From Sphingopyxis sp. L1A2A (GTDB lineage: Bacteria > Pseudomonadota > Alphaproteobacteria > Sphingomonadales > Sphingomonadaceae): 59,074 nucleotides of DNA. The position numbers were made by a program, and so were the translations under genes. Location: assembly GCF_005502465.1 (NCBI RefSeq), contig NZ_SCOT01000018.1, positions 1 through 59,074 on the forward strand. Reading direction: 5' to 3'. Shown one piece after another: positions 6,886-16,912 of the stretch (its first letter is position 1; each line of letters opens with the position of its first letter). The notes beneath the pieces are model-generated. The model was not told the origin of the DNA. It saw nothing but the letters and a program-made list of their open reading frames with translations, and made no database searches.

Positions 6886-9800
6886 TTACCGCCCCAGCAA
6901 CCCGCGCGCCTGCCCCGCAATATGCGACAGCATCGCGCCGTTCGGGTTCGGGATCGTCCGCGCGCGCTCGACCGTCGCACGGAACTGCGCGACGCGCGCG
7001 GCGTGCTCGGTCAGCCATTTGGTCACCGCGGCGTCGAGATCGCCTTTCGGCAACCCGGCCAGGAACGTCAGCCGCATCTGCTGGAAATCGCGCGCCAGGC
7101 TGTTGACCAGCAGGCGTTCCCACGGATCGGCGGGGCTCATATGCGCCGCCAGCGTCTGCGCCCAGTCGAGCCCGAGCGCCTCGCCCAGATGGGTGAAGGC
7201 GTGGGTCACCGCGACCTCGTCGTCGCCGCGCCGTTCGGCGAGGTCGACGATGCCGATCGCGCCGTCGGTCTTGAACAGCTGGACCACCGCGGCGGTCAGC
7301 GTTTCGGGGGCGCCGGCGTCGAGCAATTGCTGGGTCAGCATGTCCCACTGACGCTTGACCGAGGGGCTGAGCAGCGCATCGACCCCGGTCATCAGGCGGT
7401 CGACCCCGGGTTCGAGCCGCGCGACCACCGGTCCGGCCTGCGCCAGCGCCTGCGTCACGCGGAGCAGGTCGGCCATCTGCGAGGTCATCGCCGATGCGGC
7501 CTGGCTGAACAGCGACAGGCGCACGCTTTCATCGATCCTGGCCGCGTCGAGCGCGTCCCAGATCGCGGGCATGGCGAGCAGCCGTTCGACCGCGACGAAC
7601 GCCGCGGCGATGTCGCCGAGCGCGCAGCCCTCTTCCTCGACCAGCTCGAACGGATGGACGATGCCCATGCGGTTGATGATGCGGTTCGCCAGCTTGGTCG
7701 CGATGATTTCGCGGCGCAGCTGATGATCGGCGATCGCGGCCGCAAAATCGCGCTGCATTTCGGCCGGGAAGGCCGCGGCAAGATCGCTGGCCAGCGCCGG
7801 ATCGTCCGGCAGGCTGCTGTCCTCGATCGCGTCCTGCAACGCGAGCTTTGCCGTCGATAACAGCACCGCGAGTTCGGGACGGGTCAGCCCGCGGCCTTCG
7901 GCGGCGCGGCGCAGCAATTCGTCGTTCGCCGCCAGCCCTTCGACCTTGCGGTCGAGGCGGCCGGTGGTCTCGAACGTCTCCATCAACCGGACATAGGAGG
8001 CGACCGCCGCCGACCCGCCCTGTTCGGCGATCGACAGCGCCAGCGCCTGCAGCCGGTTGTCCTCGAGCACCAGCGCCGAGACATCGTCGGTCATCCGCAC
8101 CAGCAGCGCATCGCGCGCATCCTGCGTGAGGCGGCCTTCGGCCATCTCGCGGTTGAGCGCGATCTTGATATTGACCTCGTTATCCGAACAATCGACCCCG
8201 GCGCTGTTGTCGATGAAGTCGGTGTTGATCCGCCCGCCGCGGGCCGAGAAAGCGATGCGCGCCGCCTGGGTGGTGCCCAGGTTGGCGCCCTCGCCCACCG
8301 CGCGGACGCGCAGTTCCTCGGCATCGACGCGCAGCGCGTCGTTGGCGGGATCGCCAACCTCGGCATTGTTCTGACTCGCGGCCTTTACATAGGTGCCGAT
8401 GCCGCCGAACCACAGCAGGTCGGCGGGTGCCTTCAGAATCGCCGAGATCAGCGCGCCGGGGTCGATTTCGGACACCGACAGGCCGAGCAGCGCCTGCACT
8501 TCAGGGGACAGCGGGATGCTTTTCTGGCTGCGCGGGAAGATGCCACCGCCCTTCGAGATCAGCTTGGCGTTATAATCCGCCCAGGATGAGCGCGGCATGT
8601 TGAACATCCGCTCGCGTTCCTTCCAGCTTTTCGCCGGATCGGGATTGGGGTCGAGGAAGATGTGGCGGTGGTCGAACGCCGCGACCAGCTGGATCGCCTT
8701 GGACAGCAACATGCCGTTGCCGAACACGTCGCCCGACATGTCGCCGCAGCCGACGACGCGGATCGTGTCGGCCTGCACATCGACGCCCATTTCGGCGAAA
8801 TGACGCTGGACCGACAGCCACGCGCCCTTGGCGGTGATCCCCATCGCCTTATGGTCATAGCCTTTCGACCCGCCACTGGCGAACGCATCGCCGAGCCAGA
8901 AGTCACGCTCCATCGCTAGGCGGTTGGCGACGTCGGAGAAGGTCGCGGTACCCTTGTCGGCGGCAACGACAAAATAAGGATCGTCGCCGTCGTGGATCAC
9001 GACGCCCTTCGGATGCACGACCTGACCCGCGACCAGATTGTCGGTGATCGACAGCAAGGAGCGGATGAAGATGCGGTAACATTCGGTACCCTCGGCGAAC
9101 CACGCATCGCGGTCGAGCGACTGGTCGGGCAGCGCCTTGGGATAGAAGCCGCCCTTGGCGCCGGTCGGCACGATGACGGCATTTTTGACGCGCTGCGCCT
9201 TCATCAGGCCGAGGATTTCGGTGCGGAAGTCGTCGCGGCGATCGGACCAGCGCAGCCCGCCGCGCGCGACCGGACCGGCGCGCAGGTGGATACCCTCGAC
9301 CCGCGGGGAATAGACCCACACTTCGCGCCACGGCAGCGGCTTGGGCAGGCCGGGGACGAGGCTGGAATCGATCTTGAACGCCAGTGCTTCGGCGGCCGCG
9401 GGGGCAAAGGCGTTGGTGCGCAAGGTCGCGCCGATCACCGCGTGGAAGAGGCGGAGGATACGATCCTCGTCGATCGATTTGATATCGGCAAAGCCCGTAA
9501 GGATGTCGGCTTCCAGCGCGTCGGCGCGTTTGGCATCACGGCCCTTGGGATCGTGCAGCGCGCTGAACCGCTCGATCAGCGCCGCGGTCAGCGCCGGAGC
9601 GTGGCGCAGTGCGCTGACGACGGTGTCCATGCCATAAGCCGATCCGCCCTGGCGCAAATAGCGGAACCAGGCGCGCAGCCAGACGATCGCGCGCGGGTCG
9701 GTCTGGTTGGTGAGCACCAGTTCGTTGAACGCGTCATTTTCGGCGCGGCCGTCGAGCACCGCGGCAATCGCGCCTTCGAGCACTTCGGCATAGGGCAACA

Positions 9801-11604
9801 GCGCCAATTCATCGACCGACGCGGGCAGGCGCAGCGTGAAATCATGGATGACGATCGGCACCTCGTCATCACTCTCCATCCCCGGGGCGCGGCCGTGGCC
9901 GAGCGCGGTCGGGATTTCCTCGAGCACCTCAAACCCGAAATGTTCGAGCGCGGGAACGACGTCGGAGAGCGCAAGCGGGCCGACTGCGCTGTACACTTTC
10001 AGCCGCAGCCGGTCGTCGCCGTCGAGGCTCTTTTTCGCCAGCCGGACGCTGCGCGGATTGTCGGCGTCGAGATCGCGCAGCCGCAAGATGTCGCGCGCCG
10101 CTTCTTCGGGATTGTAGAGGTTGCGATAGTTGGGCGGAAAGGTCGGCGCAAAGCGCGCCGCGAGCGCCGCCGCGCGCCCCGGATCGCCGCGCTTGGCCAG
10201 CGCCGCCTCGACCTCGGGCTGCCAGCCGCGCACCATCTGTTCGAGCTGGGCATTGAGCGCGTCGGTGTCAGGCACGACCCCGCCGCTGCGCAGATCGAGC
10301 GTATAGCGCAGCAACGCCGCGCCGCCGTCCTCGAGTACCATCGTCCAGCCGATGACCCCGGCTTTGGCGGCGCGCACCAGCATCGCCTCGACCGCGATGC
10401 GGCGGCCGGTCGACACCTCGTCGCGCGGCAGCCAGACGAACACGAACAGATGACGGCCGAGCGCGCTGCGCACCGTCACCAGTTTCGGCCGCGGGCGGTC
10501 GGTGATCGACATCGAGGTGAGCACCAGTGCTTCGAGCGACGCGGCATCGAAAGCGATGAGCAAATCGTGCGGCAGCGCGGTCAGCGCGTGGGCGAGCGCC
10601 TTGCCCGCGTGGCCGGTGGGATCAAAGCTGAATTTGGTCATCAGCGCGTCGAGCTGGGCGCGCAGCACCGGCACCTTGTCGGGGCGCGCCGACAGCGCCG
10701 CGCTGGTCCACAGCCCGGCGTGGATCGACAGGCGATCGACCTTTTTGCCCTTCATTTCGGGCACGATGACCAGATCGAGCAGCACGCGGCGATGGACCGC
10801 CGAGAGCCGGTTCGATTTGATCAGCAGCGGGGCCTGACCGCCCCCATCGAACCATGCGAACGCCGCGTCGAGCGCGGCAGGGGACAAGAGCTGGCTCTCG
10901 CCGCTTTCGCTGACCCCCAGCGGCTCCTGGACCTTGCCGTCGCGCGTCCGCCATTCATGGCCGAGCTGGGTCATCGCCCCGCCCTCGAACCAGCGCAGCA
11001 GTTCGGCAGCCTCGCCCTCGACGCGCATCGCGGCATCGGCGAGCATCGCGGCGCGCATCGCGCGCCAGTCGCGCACCGCGGCGCGCACGTCGCGCAGCGC
11101 CGCTTCGAGTGCGTCGATCAGGCGGCGGCGGGCGCGCGCATCGCCGCGCTCAAGCTCCATATAAATCACCGACTCGCGATCCGGCCCCTCGCCCGCGGCC
11201 AACAGATGGCCGCTGGCATCGCGCTTCACCGCGACGACGGGGTGGAGGATGCGGTGGACTGCCAGTCCCTGCGCGGCGACGATCTGCGACGTCGAATCGA
11301 CCAGGAAAGGCATGTCGTCGTTGACGATGACCAGCCGCATGCGGCGGTCGGTGCCGTCGGCCGCCATCGGTTCGAGCAGCAGCGACGGGGTTTCGGCGTC
11401 GCGATCGAGCGAGGCGCGCCCCGCGAACTGGCTGGCATCGGCCAGCGCCGTTTTGTCCATATCGTCGCCTTCGCCGGGCAGCGCGCTGCCGTGCAGCGCC
11501 GCCAGATAGGCGGCGGCGATTTTGGCGGGGACTTTGGCGGTGGCGGTGGTTGGCGTGTCCGTTTCCGGCGTGGCGGACGAATTTTGAGGCATAAAGTGCA
11601 GCAT
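6886..11604 (-). CDS. gdhB: NAD-specific glutamate dehydrogenase, large (~180 kDa) type
   Basis: A 1,572-residue protein of the large bacterial NAD-GDH class, which deaminates L-glutamate to 2-oxoglutarate and feeds the TCA cycle from amino acids. The catalytic domain in the second half shows G-G-L-R-W-S-D-R-R-D-D-F-R-T-E, then K-A-Q-R-V-K-N-A and P-T-G-A-K-G-G-F (about residue 810, with the catalytic Lys), and further on G-C-G-D-M-S-G-D-V-F-G-N-G-M-L in the nucleotide-binding part. Length and the long regulatory N-terminal half match the class. Two start codons are possible, 11604 and 11592 (M-P-Q-N-S); neither has a clear Shine-Dalgarno. The plus strand is also open over much of this gene, a GC3 artefact. 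Confidence 0.93.
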   Translation of the reverse strand: MLHFMPQNSSATPETDTPTTATAKVPAKIAAAYLAALHGSALPGEGDDMDKTALADASQFAGRASLDRDAETPSLLLEPMAADGTDRRMRLVIVNDDMPFLVDSTSQIVAAQGLAVHRILHPVVAVKRDASGHLLAAGEGPDRESVIYMELERGDARARRRLIDALEAALRDVRAAVRDWRAMRAAMLADAAMRVEGEAAELLRWFEGGAMTQLGHEWRTRDGKVQEPLGVSESGESQLLSPAALDAAFAWFDGGGQAPLLIKSNRLSAVHRRVLLDLVIVPEMKGKKVDRLSIHAGLWTSAALSARPDKVPVLRAQLDALMTKFSFDPTGHAGKALAHALTALPHDLLIAFDAASLEALVLTSMSITDRPRPKLVTVRSALGRHLFVFVWLPRDEVSTGRRIAVEAMLVRAAKAGVIGWTMVLEDGGAALLRYTLDLRSGGVVPDTDALNAQLEQMVRGWQPEVEAALAKRGDPGRAAALAARFAPTFPPNYRNLYNPEEAARDILRLRDLDADNPRSVRLAKKSLDGDDRLRLKVYSAVGPLALSDVVPALEHFGFEVLEEIPTALGHGRAPGMESDDEVPIVIHDFTLRLPASVDELALLPYAEVLEGAIAAVLDGRAENDAFNELVLTNQTDPRAIVWLRAWFRYLRQGGSAYGMDTVVSALRHAPALTAALIERFSALHDPKGRDAKRADALEADILTGFADIKSIDEDRILRLFHAVIGATLRTNAFAPAAAEALAFKIDSSLVPGLPKPLPWREVWVYSPRVEGIHLRAGPVARGGLRWSDRRDDFRTEILGLMKAQRVKNAVIVPTGAKGGFYPKALPDQSLDRDAWFAEGTECYRIFIRSLLSITDNLVAGQVVHPKGVVIHDGDDPYFVVAADKGTATFSDVANRLAMERDFWLGDAFASGGSKGYDHKAMGITAKGAWLSVQRHFAEMGVDVQADTIRVVGCGDMSGDVFGNGMLLSKAIQLVAAFDHRHIFLDPNPDPAKSWKERERMFNMPRSSWADYNAKLISKGGGIFPRSQKSIPLSPEVQALLGLSVSEIDPGALISAILKAPADLLWFGGIGTYVKAASQNNAEVGDPANDALRVDAEELRVRAVGEGANLGTTQAARIAFSARGGRINTDFIDNSAGVDCSDNEVNIKIALNREMAEGRLTQDARDALLVRMTDDVSALVLEDNRLQALALSIAEQGGSAAVASYVRLMETFETTGRLDRKVEGLAANDELLRRAAEGRGLTRPELAVLLSTAKLALQDAIEDSSLPDDPALASDLAAAFPAEMQRDFAAAIADHQLRREIIATKLANRIINRMGIVHPFELVEEEGCALGDIAAAFVAVERLLAMPAIWDALDAARIDESVRLSLFSQAASAMTSQMADLLRVTQALAQAGPVVARLEPGVDRLMTGVDALLSPSVKRQWDMLTQQLLDAGAPETLTAAVVQLFKTDGAIGIVDLAERRGDDEVAVTHAFTHLGEALGLDWAQTLAAHMSPADPWERLLVNSLARDFQQMRLTFLAGLPKGDLDAAVTKWLTEHAARVAQFRATVERARTIPNPNGAMLSHIAGQARGLLGR

Positions 11605-11756
11605 CCCGAACCAAAAAATGGGGATCCCTGCCGACGATCGGCGGGGGCCCGTTCGCTCGCCACCCTATGCGCCTGTGACGCGCGCGGCTCAAGGCCTCGT
11701 TCGCGCGCCCGCGTTAAAATATTTCAATTTTTGGATCGACTGTTGCGTGAACGCTC

Positions 11757-13100
11757 TCAGCCGCCGGTAATCGGCACCGCCTTCTTCGCCAGCCGGGCGA
11801 TCAGCGCCGGATCATCCGCCGCCTTGGCGACGATCCCGATATGCCCGCCTGGCATCGCGCGCGCGATCAGCACGACGAATTCGGCGTCGCCGGCGTCATG
11901 CTCGAGGATGATCGCCGGATGCGCGGCGCGCAGCGCGGCCAGCGTGTCATCGACCTGGGCGGCCGCTTCGCCCGCGGGCTTGCGGCGCGCGCGGGCGTCC
12001 TTGACCAGCCCCTTGAGCCCGCCGGGATAGCGGTCGAGATAGGCGGCGAGTTCGCCGCGGCCGACGCCTTCATCCTTGGCATGACCGAGCACGCAGGCAT
12101 ATTCGGCAAGGCGCGTCTTGTCGTAGGTGGCGCCGAACACCAGTTTCACCACCGGCGTCATCGGCGCGCGGTCCTGCACCGCCAGCCCGGCATCGTCGAG
12201 CAGCGTGGCAAAGGCGTCGGGTTGCTGCTCGGCGACCAGCGCGAAATCCCATGCCTTGGCGACTGCCTGATACAGCGCGCCGCGGCTGCGGCTGTCGGCG
12301 GCGATCGCGCGTTCGGCGGTTTCGCGCGCGAGCGCCAGCCAGTCGGCGAGTTCGGCATCGGCGCCGGGGTCGGCGGCGGGCATGTCATCGTCGTCGGCTG
12401 CGGCAACCATCGGCACGTCGGCGCTGTCGACCAGCGCGGCAAAGCCGGGGCTCGCATCGCCGTCGACATCGTCGTCAAGATGTTCGCTATCGGGGCCGTC
12501 GGCCCACACCGGCACCGGCGCGGTCAGCGGCGCGGCGCTGCGCAGCGCCTGTTCGACCGACAGCTGCAATTCGGCGGCCTGATCGGCGGGCGCCGCTTCC
12601 TTCCAATTGATCACCCCCATGATGAAGTCGATCGTGTCGTCGTCGGACGAGAAGGGCAACAGGATGCCGCGGTACATGATCGTCGTGCCGCGATCATTGA
12701 CGAATTCGGCCTCGAACCCGATCGGGGCGCGGTTGGCGATGATCTGGAGATAATGGTCGGTCAGCCGCGACAGCAGCGACCGGCCCGGAATCTGGCTGAT
12801 ATAATGGACATCCTCGTCGATCTGCGATTCGGCGCGCAGCCGGTCGCCAAGGAACGCAATACCGGGGTTTTCGACCCCGGCGGTGAAATCGAGCAGCACC
12901 GAGTGCGACCCGAAATCGGCGCCCTCCAGATCAAGATCCTCGACCGACGGATACGCGCGGTCGGCGAGCAGCGACGCCCAATAATTATAGGCGCGCACCT
13001 GCATCCGCCGTTCATCGACACCGACCGACGCGGGCGCATCGATCGCCCCGTCTTCCTGGTCGTGGCTGCCCGAAAGCAGTCCGCGCATGCTGTCCATCAT
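11757..13100 (-). CDS. PAS-like (PAS_5) domain protein
   Basis: A 447-residue cytoplasmic protein. Residues ~30-170 look like the PAS_5 family of alphaproteobacteria (I-P-G-R-S-L-L-S-R-L, then G-F-E-A-E-F, Y-R-G-I-L-L-P-F-S-S-D, I-D-F-I-M-G-V-I-N-W-K). A very acidic, low-complexity middle follows, containing runs of Asp and D-D-D-D, and then an alpha-helical C-terminal half without a recognised motif. It may be a sensor of redox or small molecules, but there is no kinase or output domain. A GGGG element lies four bases before the first of two consecutive ATG codons, so 13097 is equally possible. It is upstream of gdhB on the same strand, with about 150 bases between. Confidence 0.6.
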   Translation of the reverse strand: MMDSMRGLLSGSHDQEDGAIDAPASVGVDERRMQVRAYNYWASLLADRAYPSVEDLDLEGADFGSHSVLLDFTAGVENPGIAFLGDRLRAESQIDEDVHYISQIPGRSLLSRLTDHYLQIIANRAPIGFEAEFVNDRGTTIMYRGILLPFSSDDDTIDFIMGVINWKEAAPADQAAELQLSVEQALRSAAPLTAPVPVWADGPDSEHLDDDVDGDASPGFAALVDSADVPMVAAADDDDMPAADPGADAELADWLALARETAERAIAADSRSRGALYQAVAKAWDFALVAEQQPDAFATLLDDAGLAVQDRAPMTPVVKLVFGATYDKTRLAEYACVLGHAKDEGVGRGELAAYLDRYPGGLKGLVKDARARRKPAGEAAAQVDDTLAALRAAHPAIILEHDAGDAEFVVLIARAMPGGHIGIVAKAADDPALIARLAKKAVPITGG

Positions 13101-13204
13101 TTATCCCCAGCCATAAACATCGGCCGAAGTCATGCACCAGAACTGGTAAAAGCCGCGTAAACGATGACGACAATGCCGCCGATCAGCGCCCCATCCGGTC
13201 GGGT

Positions 13205-15256
13205 CTATTTCCCCGGATGGAGCCGGATTGCCGCGCCGCCGCCGGGGGCGAGCCACAGCTTGTAGGAATCGCCCTTTTTCACCTTGATCGTCTCATAGGC
13301 GATCTTGTGCCGCGCTTCGGTGAGGTACGTGGCGCCTTCGCCGTCCTTGTAGATCGTCGCGGTATAGGTCTTGCCCGCATCGAGGAAGTCGAAACCCAGC
13401 GTCAGCGTGCGTTCGGTGCCGTCGTTGACCCCGCCAACATACCAGTCGGCGCTGTTCCGGTCCTTGCGCGCAAAGATCGCATAATCGCCAACCTCGCCCG
13501 CGATCAGGCGGCTGTCGGCCCAGTCGGCGGGGACGATTTTGATGAATTCCAGCTCACGCGGGTGCGCTTCCAGATTCTCGATGAAATCGGCCGCCATCTG
13601 GATCGGCGAATAAATGGCGAGATAGAGGCCGAGCTGTTTCGCGAGGGTCGAGGCGTGCGGCCGCCCCTCGCCGCCGACCAGGCTGAGCACCCCCGGCGTA
13701 TAATCCATCGGCCCCGACAGCATGCGCGTGTAGACCAGCGTCGGTTCATGGTCGGGACCGCCGTTCGCAAAGGCGCTCCAGCTGTTATATTCCATCCCGC
13801 GCGCCCCCTCGCGCGCGACCCAATTGGGATAAGTACGGCGCAGCCCCGTGTCCTTGACCGGCTCGTGCGGATTGACCGCGACCTTATATTTCGCCGCGGT
13901 CTCGACGACTTTCAGATGATGCTGCACCTGGCGCTGGCCATCGTGCCACTCCATGCGCGTTTCGCCCGGGGCGTCGCCCGGGGCGATGATGCCGCCGGCG
14001 TCGGCGACATAGCCGGTCTTGACCGCCTGAACCCCCAGATCGCCATAGAGCTTCATCGCGTCTTCGAGCTGGGCTTCATAAACCGCGATGTTGCCGCCGG
14101 TTTCGTGATGGCCGATCAGCGTGACGCCCTTTTTGCGCGCATGGTCGGTCACCGCCTTCAGGTCGAAATCGGGATAGGCCTGGGTAAAGCTATAGGCGTC
14201 GCCGTGGCCGAACCAATTGCTGTCCCAGCCCTTGTTCCAGCCTTCGACCAGCACCCCGCCGAACCCATGCTTGGCGGCGAAGTCGATATATTGCTTGGTC
14301 CGGGCGGTCGTCGCGCCATGCTTCGGCCCCTCGGCCCAGCTCCAGTCGCCGCGGATCATCCCCCACCAGATGCCGATATATTTCATCGGCTTGACCCAGC
14401 TGACGTCGCCGAGCTTGTTGGGTTCGTTGAGGTTGAGCTCGAGGTCGCTTTCGACCAGCCCCGCGGCATCGTCAGTGATGCGGATCGTGCGCCAGGGAGT
14501 GTTGAACGGCAACTCGCGGATGACGCGCGGGCCGCGCGACGAGGGCGACAGCGTCGAGCGGAACAGCCGCCCCTCGGCGCGTTTCAGCCACATCCCCGAA
14601 TAGTCGACCAGCGCCGCTTCGTGGAACGCCAGATGGGTGCCGTCGTCGAGCCGCATCGTCATCGGCGTGTGCGCGGTGGCGACCGCATCGATCGGCGTCT
14701 TTTGATAAATCTGTTCGTAGCGGTTCCACTCGCCGGCGGTGATCCACCAGGCGGTGCCGGGCGCCGCGATGTCGAATTCGGTAACCTCGTCGATGATCTT
14801 CGCGGTCTTCAGCCCCGCCTGTTCGGGCAGCTCATAGCGAAAGCCGATGCCGTCGTCGAACAGCCGGAAACGGACGTTGAGCGCATGTCCGCCCCAGCTT
14901 TCATGCTGACGAAACCGCACCAGCATTTCATTGTGGTGATCGCGCACAAAGCGCCGCTCGCCCCACGGCAATTCCCATTGGCCGTCGGCGCTGACCTTTT
15001 CCGCGCCCTCGATCGCAAAGCCGCGTTGCAGGCCGACGCGGTCGGCCATCAGAAAGCCGAGCTTCGACGGCGCGATCAACAGTTTGCCCTTGCGCGACAG
15101 CGACCAGGTCGGGCGCTGATCGGTGTCGGTCGACACCGTAAGCACCAGGCTGCCATCGGGTGAGGTCGCGGTCTGCGACGGGCGGGCATCCTGCGCCAGC
15201 GCGGCGGCCGGGGTGGCCGCAGCGAGCAGCGCGGCGGTGGCGATCAGGGTCCGCAT
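13205..15256 (-). CDS. Exported glycoside hydrolase family 97 alpha-glucosidase (SusB-like)
   Basis: A 683-residue protein with a signal peptide (cleavage likely after A-L-A, about residue 21), hence periplasmic. It matches GH97: W-W-I-T-A-G-E-W-N-R-Y-E, G-I-W-W-G-M, L-I-G-H-H-E-T-G-G-N, K-T-G-Y-V, N-P-H-E-P and R-E-G-A-R-G-M-E-Y-N. The K-T-G-Y-V strand has Gly where retaining GH97 enzymes carry the Asp nucleophile, and the Glu residues of N-P-H-E-P and R-E-G-A-R-G-M-E are kept, so the inverting SusB-type mechanism on alpha-1,4/1,6-glucosidic bonds is expected. The ATG at 15256 shares one base with the upstream stop (TGATG). It is the last gene of the maltodextrin series. Confidence 0.9.
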   Translation of the reverse strand: MRTLIATAALLAAATPAAALAQDARPSQTATSPDGSLVLTVSTDTDQRPTWSLSRKGKLLIAPSKLGFLMADRVGLQRGFAIEGAEKVSADGQWELPWGERRFVRDHHNEMLVRFRQHESWGGHALNVRFRLFDDGIGFRYELPEQAGLKTAKIIDEVTEFDIAAPGTAWWITAGEWNRYEQIYQKTPIDAVATAHTPMTMRLDDGTHLAFHEAALVDYSGMWLKRAEGRLFRSTLSPSSRGPRVIRELPFNTPWRTIRITDDAAGLVESDLELNLNEPNKLGDVSWVKPMKYIGIWWGMIRGDWSWAEGPKHGATTARTKQYIDFAAKHGFGGVLVEGWNKGWDSNWFGHGDAYSFTQAYPDFDLKAVTDHARKKGVTLIGHHETGGNIAVYEAQLEDAMKLYGDLGVQAVKTGYVADAGGIIAPGDAPGETRMEWHDGQRQVQHHLKVVETAAKYKVAVNPHEPVKDTGLRRTYPNWVAREGARGMEYNSWSAFANGGPDHEPTLVYTRMLSGPMDYTPGVLSLVGGEGRPHASTLAKQLGLYLAIYSPIQMAADFIENLEAHPRELEFIKIVPADWADSRLIAGEVGDYAIFARKDRNSADWYVGGVNDGTERTLTLGFDFLDAGKTYTATIYKDGEGATYLTEARHKIAYETIKVKKGDSYKLWLAPGGGAAIRLHPGK

Positions 15257-16899
15257 CAATATGTTCCTTCGATTTCAAGCCAGAGGGCGCCGCACGGCGG
15301 CAAGATTGTCGGATCGGCGCCGTTGAGCGCGAGCAGCACCACGCCGTCGGCGCCATGCGCCGCCAGATCGATCGCTTTGCCGCCCAGGTTGAACAGGCAG
15401 CGCAGATGCTGGTTCCCCGCGATGCGGTCGAAACCGAGCAGATCGCCCGCGGCGACCCAGCGGGCATCGCGGCCGAGGCGCAGCGCCGGATGCGCGGCGC
15501 GCAGCGCGACGAGCCGCCGCGTCAGGTTGAGCAGCGAGCGGTCATCGTCCTGCTGGCGATCAACCGCCAGTTCGCGGTGCGCGGGCCCCAGCGGCAGCCA
15601 CGGATCGGCGGCGGAGAAACCGGCATGTTCCTCGCCCGCCGCCCAGGGCAACGGGGTACGGGCACCGTCGCGCGACAGGGTGAGCGGCCAGTTTTTGCGC
15701 GCCTCGGGATCCTTGACCAGTTCAAACGGAATTTCGACCTGATCGAGCCCGAGTTCCTCGCCATTATAGAGGATGATATTGCCGCGCAGCGCGCACAGCA
15801 GCGCCATCTTCATGCGCGCAAAGGCGGCGGGATCGACGCCATCGGGGGTCCAGCGCGACACCGCGCGCGGCGCGTCGTGATTCTCGAACGCCCAGCTGGG
15901 CCAGCCGATGCCCGGCGCGTCGGGCCATTGCTGCGCCGCTTCGCGCACCAGTTGCGGGGTCAGCCGGTCGGCATAGAGGAAGTCAAAGCCATAGGCGCTA
16001 TTGAGCCGGTTCACGCCCGCGGTGAACAGCTTCATCTCGCGCACCGCATCGTCGCCGCCGACTTCGGCGACCGTGAAGCTGCCGTCATATTGATCGGTCA
16101 GCGCCCGGATGCGTTCGAGGAACAGCGGAATGTCGGGGTGCGACTGGTTATAGATTTTCTGCTGGAAATCGAACGGCCGGGTGCGGACCTTGTTCGACGG
16201 CGGCGCCGGCGGATTGTCGCGCATTTCGGGATCGTGCATCGCGAAATTGATTGCATCGATGCGAAAGCCGTCGACGCCGCGGTCGAGCCAGAAGCGCACC
16301 ACATCGAGCAGCGCATCCTGTACGGCGCGATTATGCACGTTGAGCTGCGGCTGGGTGCCGAGGAAATTGTGCATATAATATTGGCCGCGCCGCGCGTCCC
16401 ACGTCCACGCCGGGCCGCCGAACACCGATTGCCAGTTGGTGGGCGGCGACCCGTCCGCCTTGGCATCGGCCCAGACATACCAGTCGGCCCGGGCATTGTC
16501 CTTGCTCGCGCGGCTGGCGGCGAACCAGGCATGCTGGTCGGAGGTGTGCGCGAACACCAGGTCGGTGGTGACCTTTAGCCCCAGTGCGTGGGCGCGGGCG
16601 ACCAGCGCATCGAAATCGGCGAGGTTGCCGAAGATCGGGTCGACCCCGCAATAATCGGCGATGTCATAACCGAAATCATCCATCGGCGAGGGGTAGAAGG
16701 GCGACAGCCAGATCGCATCGACCCCCAGCGAGGCGATGTAATCGAGCCGCGCGGTGATGCCCGCCAGGTCGCCGATGCCGTCGCCGTTGGAATCGGCAAA
16801 GCTGCGCGGATAGACCTGATAGATCGCCGCGCCCTTCCACCATGGCGGCACGGCGCTGGTCACAGGCTGGTTTTGGACAAGAGAGGGATTGGTCGTCAC
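15256..16899 (-). CDS. GH13 alpha-glucosidase (GH13_23-like), cytoplasmic or periplasmic
   Basis: A 547-residue alpha-amylase-family hydrolase. G-D-L-A-G-I and I-W-L-S-P-F-Y-x-S-P-M-D-D-F-G-Y-D-I show the oligo-1,6/alpha-glucosidase type. Catalytic residues: nucleophile Asp215 in D-G-F-R-I-D, acid/base Glu279 in V-A-E-V, stabiliser Asp342 in E-N-H-D. Conserved region I reads D-L-V-F-A-H-T-S, with Ala at the position that is usually Asn, a variant as in GH13_23 alpha-glucosidases. Start chosen is the GTG at 16899, which falls just beyond the upstream stop; the longer frame would run into the previous gene. No obvious signal peptide. Likely releases glucose from maltose and short maltodextrins. 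Confidence 0.88.
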   Translation of the reverse strand: MTTNPSLVQNQPVTSAVPPWWKGAAIYQVYPRSFADSNGDGIGDLAGITARLDYIASLGVDAIWLSPFYPSPMDDFGYDIADYCGVDPIFGNLADFDALVARAHALGLKVTTDLVFAHTSDQHAWFAASRASKDNARADWYVWADAKADGSPPTNWQSVFGGPAWTWDARRGQYYMHNFLGTQPQLNVHNRAVQDALLDVVRFWLDRGVDGFRIDAINFAMHDPEMRDNPPAPPSNKVRTRPFDFQQKIYNQSHPDIPLFLERIRALTDQYDGSFTVAEVGGDDAVREMKLFTAGVNRLNSAYGFDFLYADRLTPQLVREAAQQWPDAPGIGWPSWAFENHDAPRAVSRWTPDGVDPAAFARMKMALLCALRGNIILYNGEELGLDQVEIPFELVKDPEARKNWPLTLSRDGARTPLPWAAGEEHAGFSAADPWLPLGPAHRELAVDRQQDDDRSLLNLTRRLVALRAAHPALRLGRDARWVAAGDLLGFDRIAGNQHLRCLFNLGGKAIDLAAHGADGVVLLALNGADPTILPPCGALWLEIEGTY

Positions 16900-16912
16900 G
16901 CTGGGGTTCCGG

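Noticed and set aside
8992..12030. 1,012-codon open frame on the plus strand opposite gdhB
   Set aside because: The encoded protein is Arg/Gly/Gln-rich without motifs and lies fully antisense to a well-recognised enzyme; such frames are expected from strong GC3 bias.
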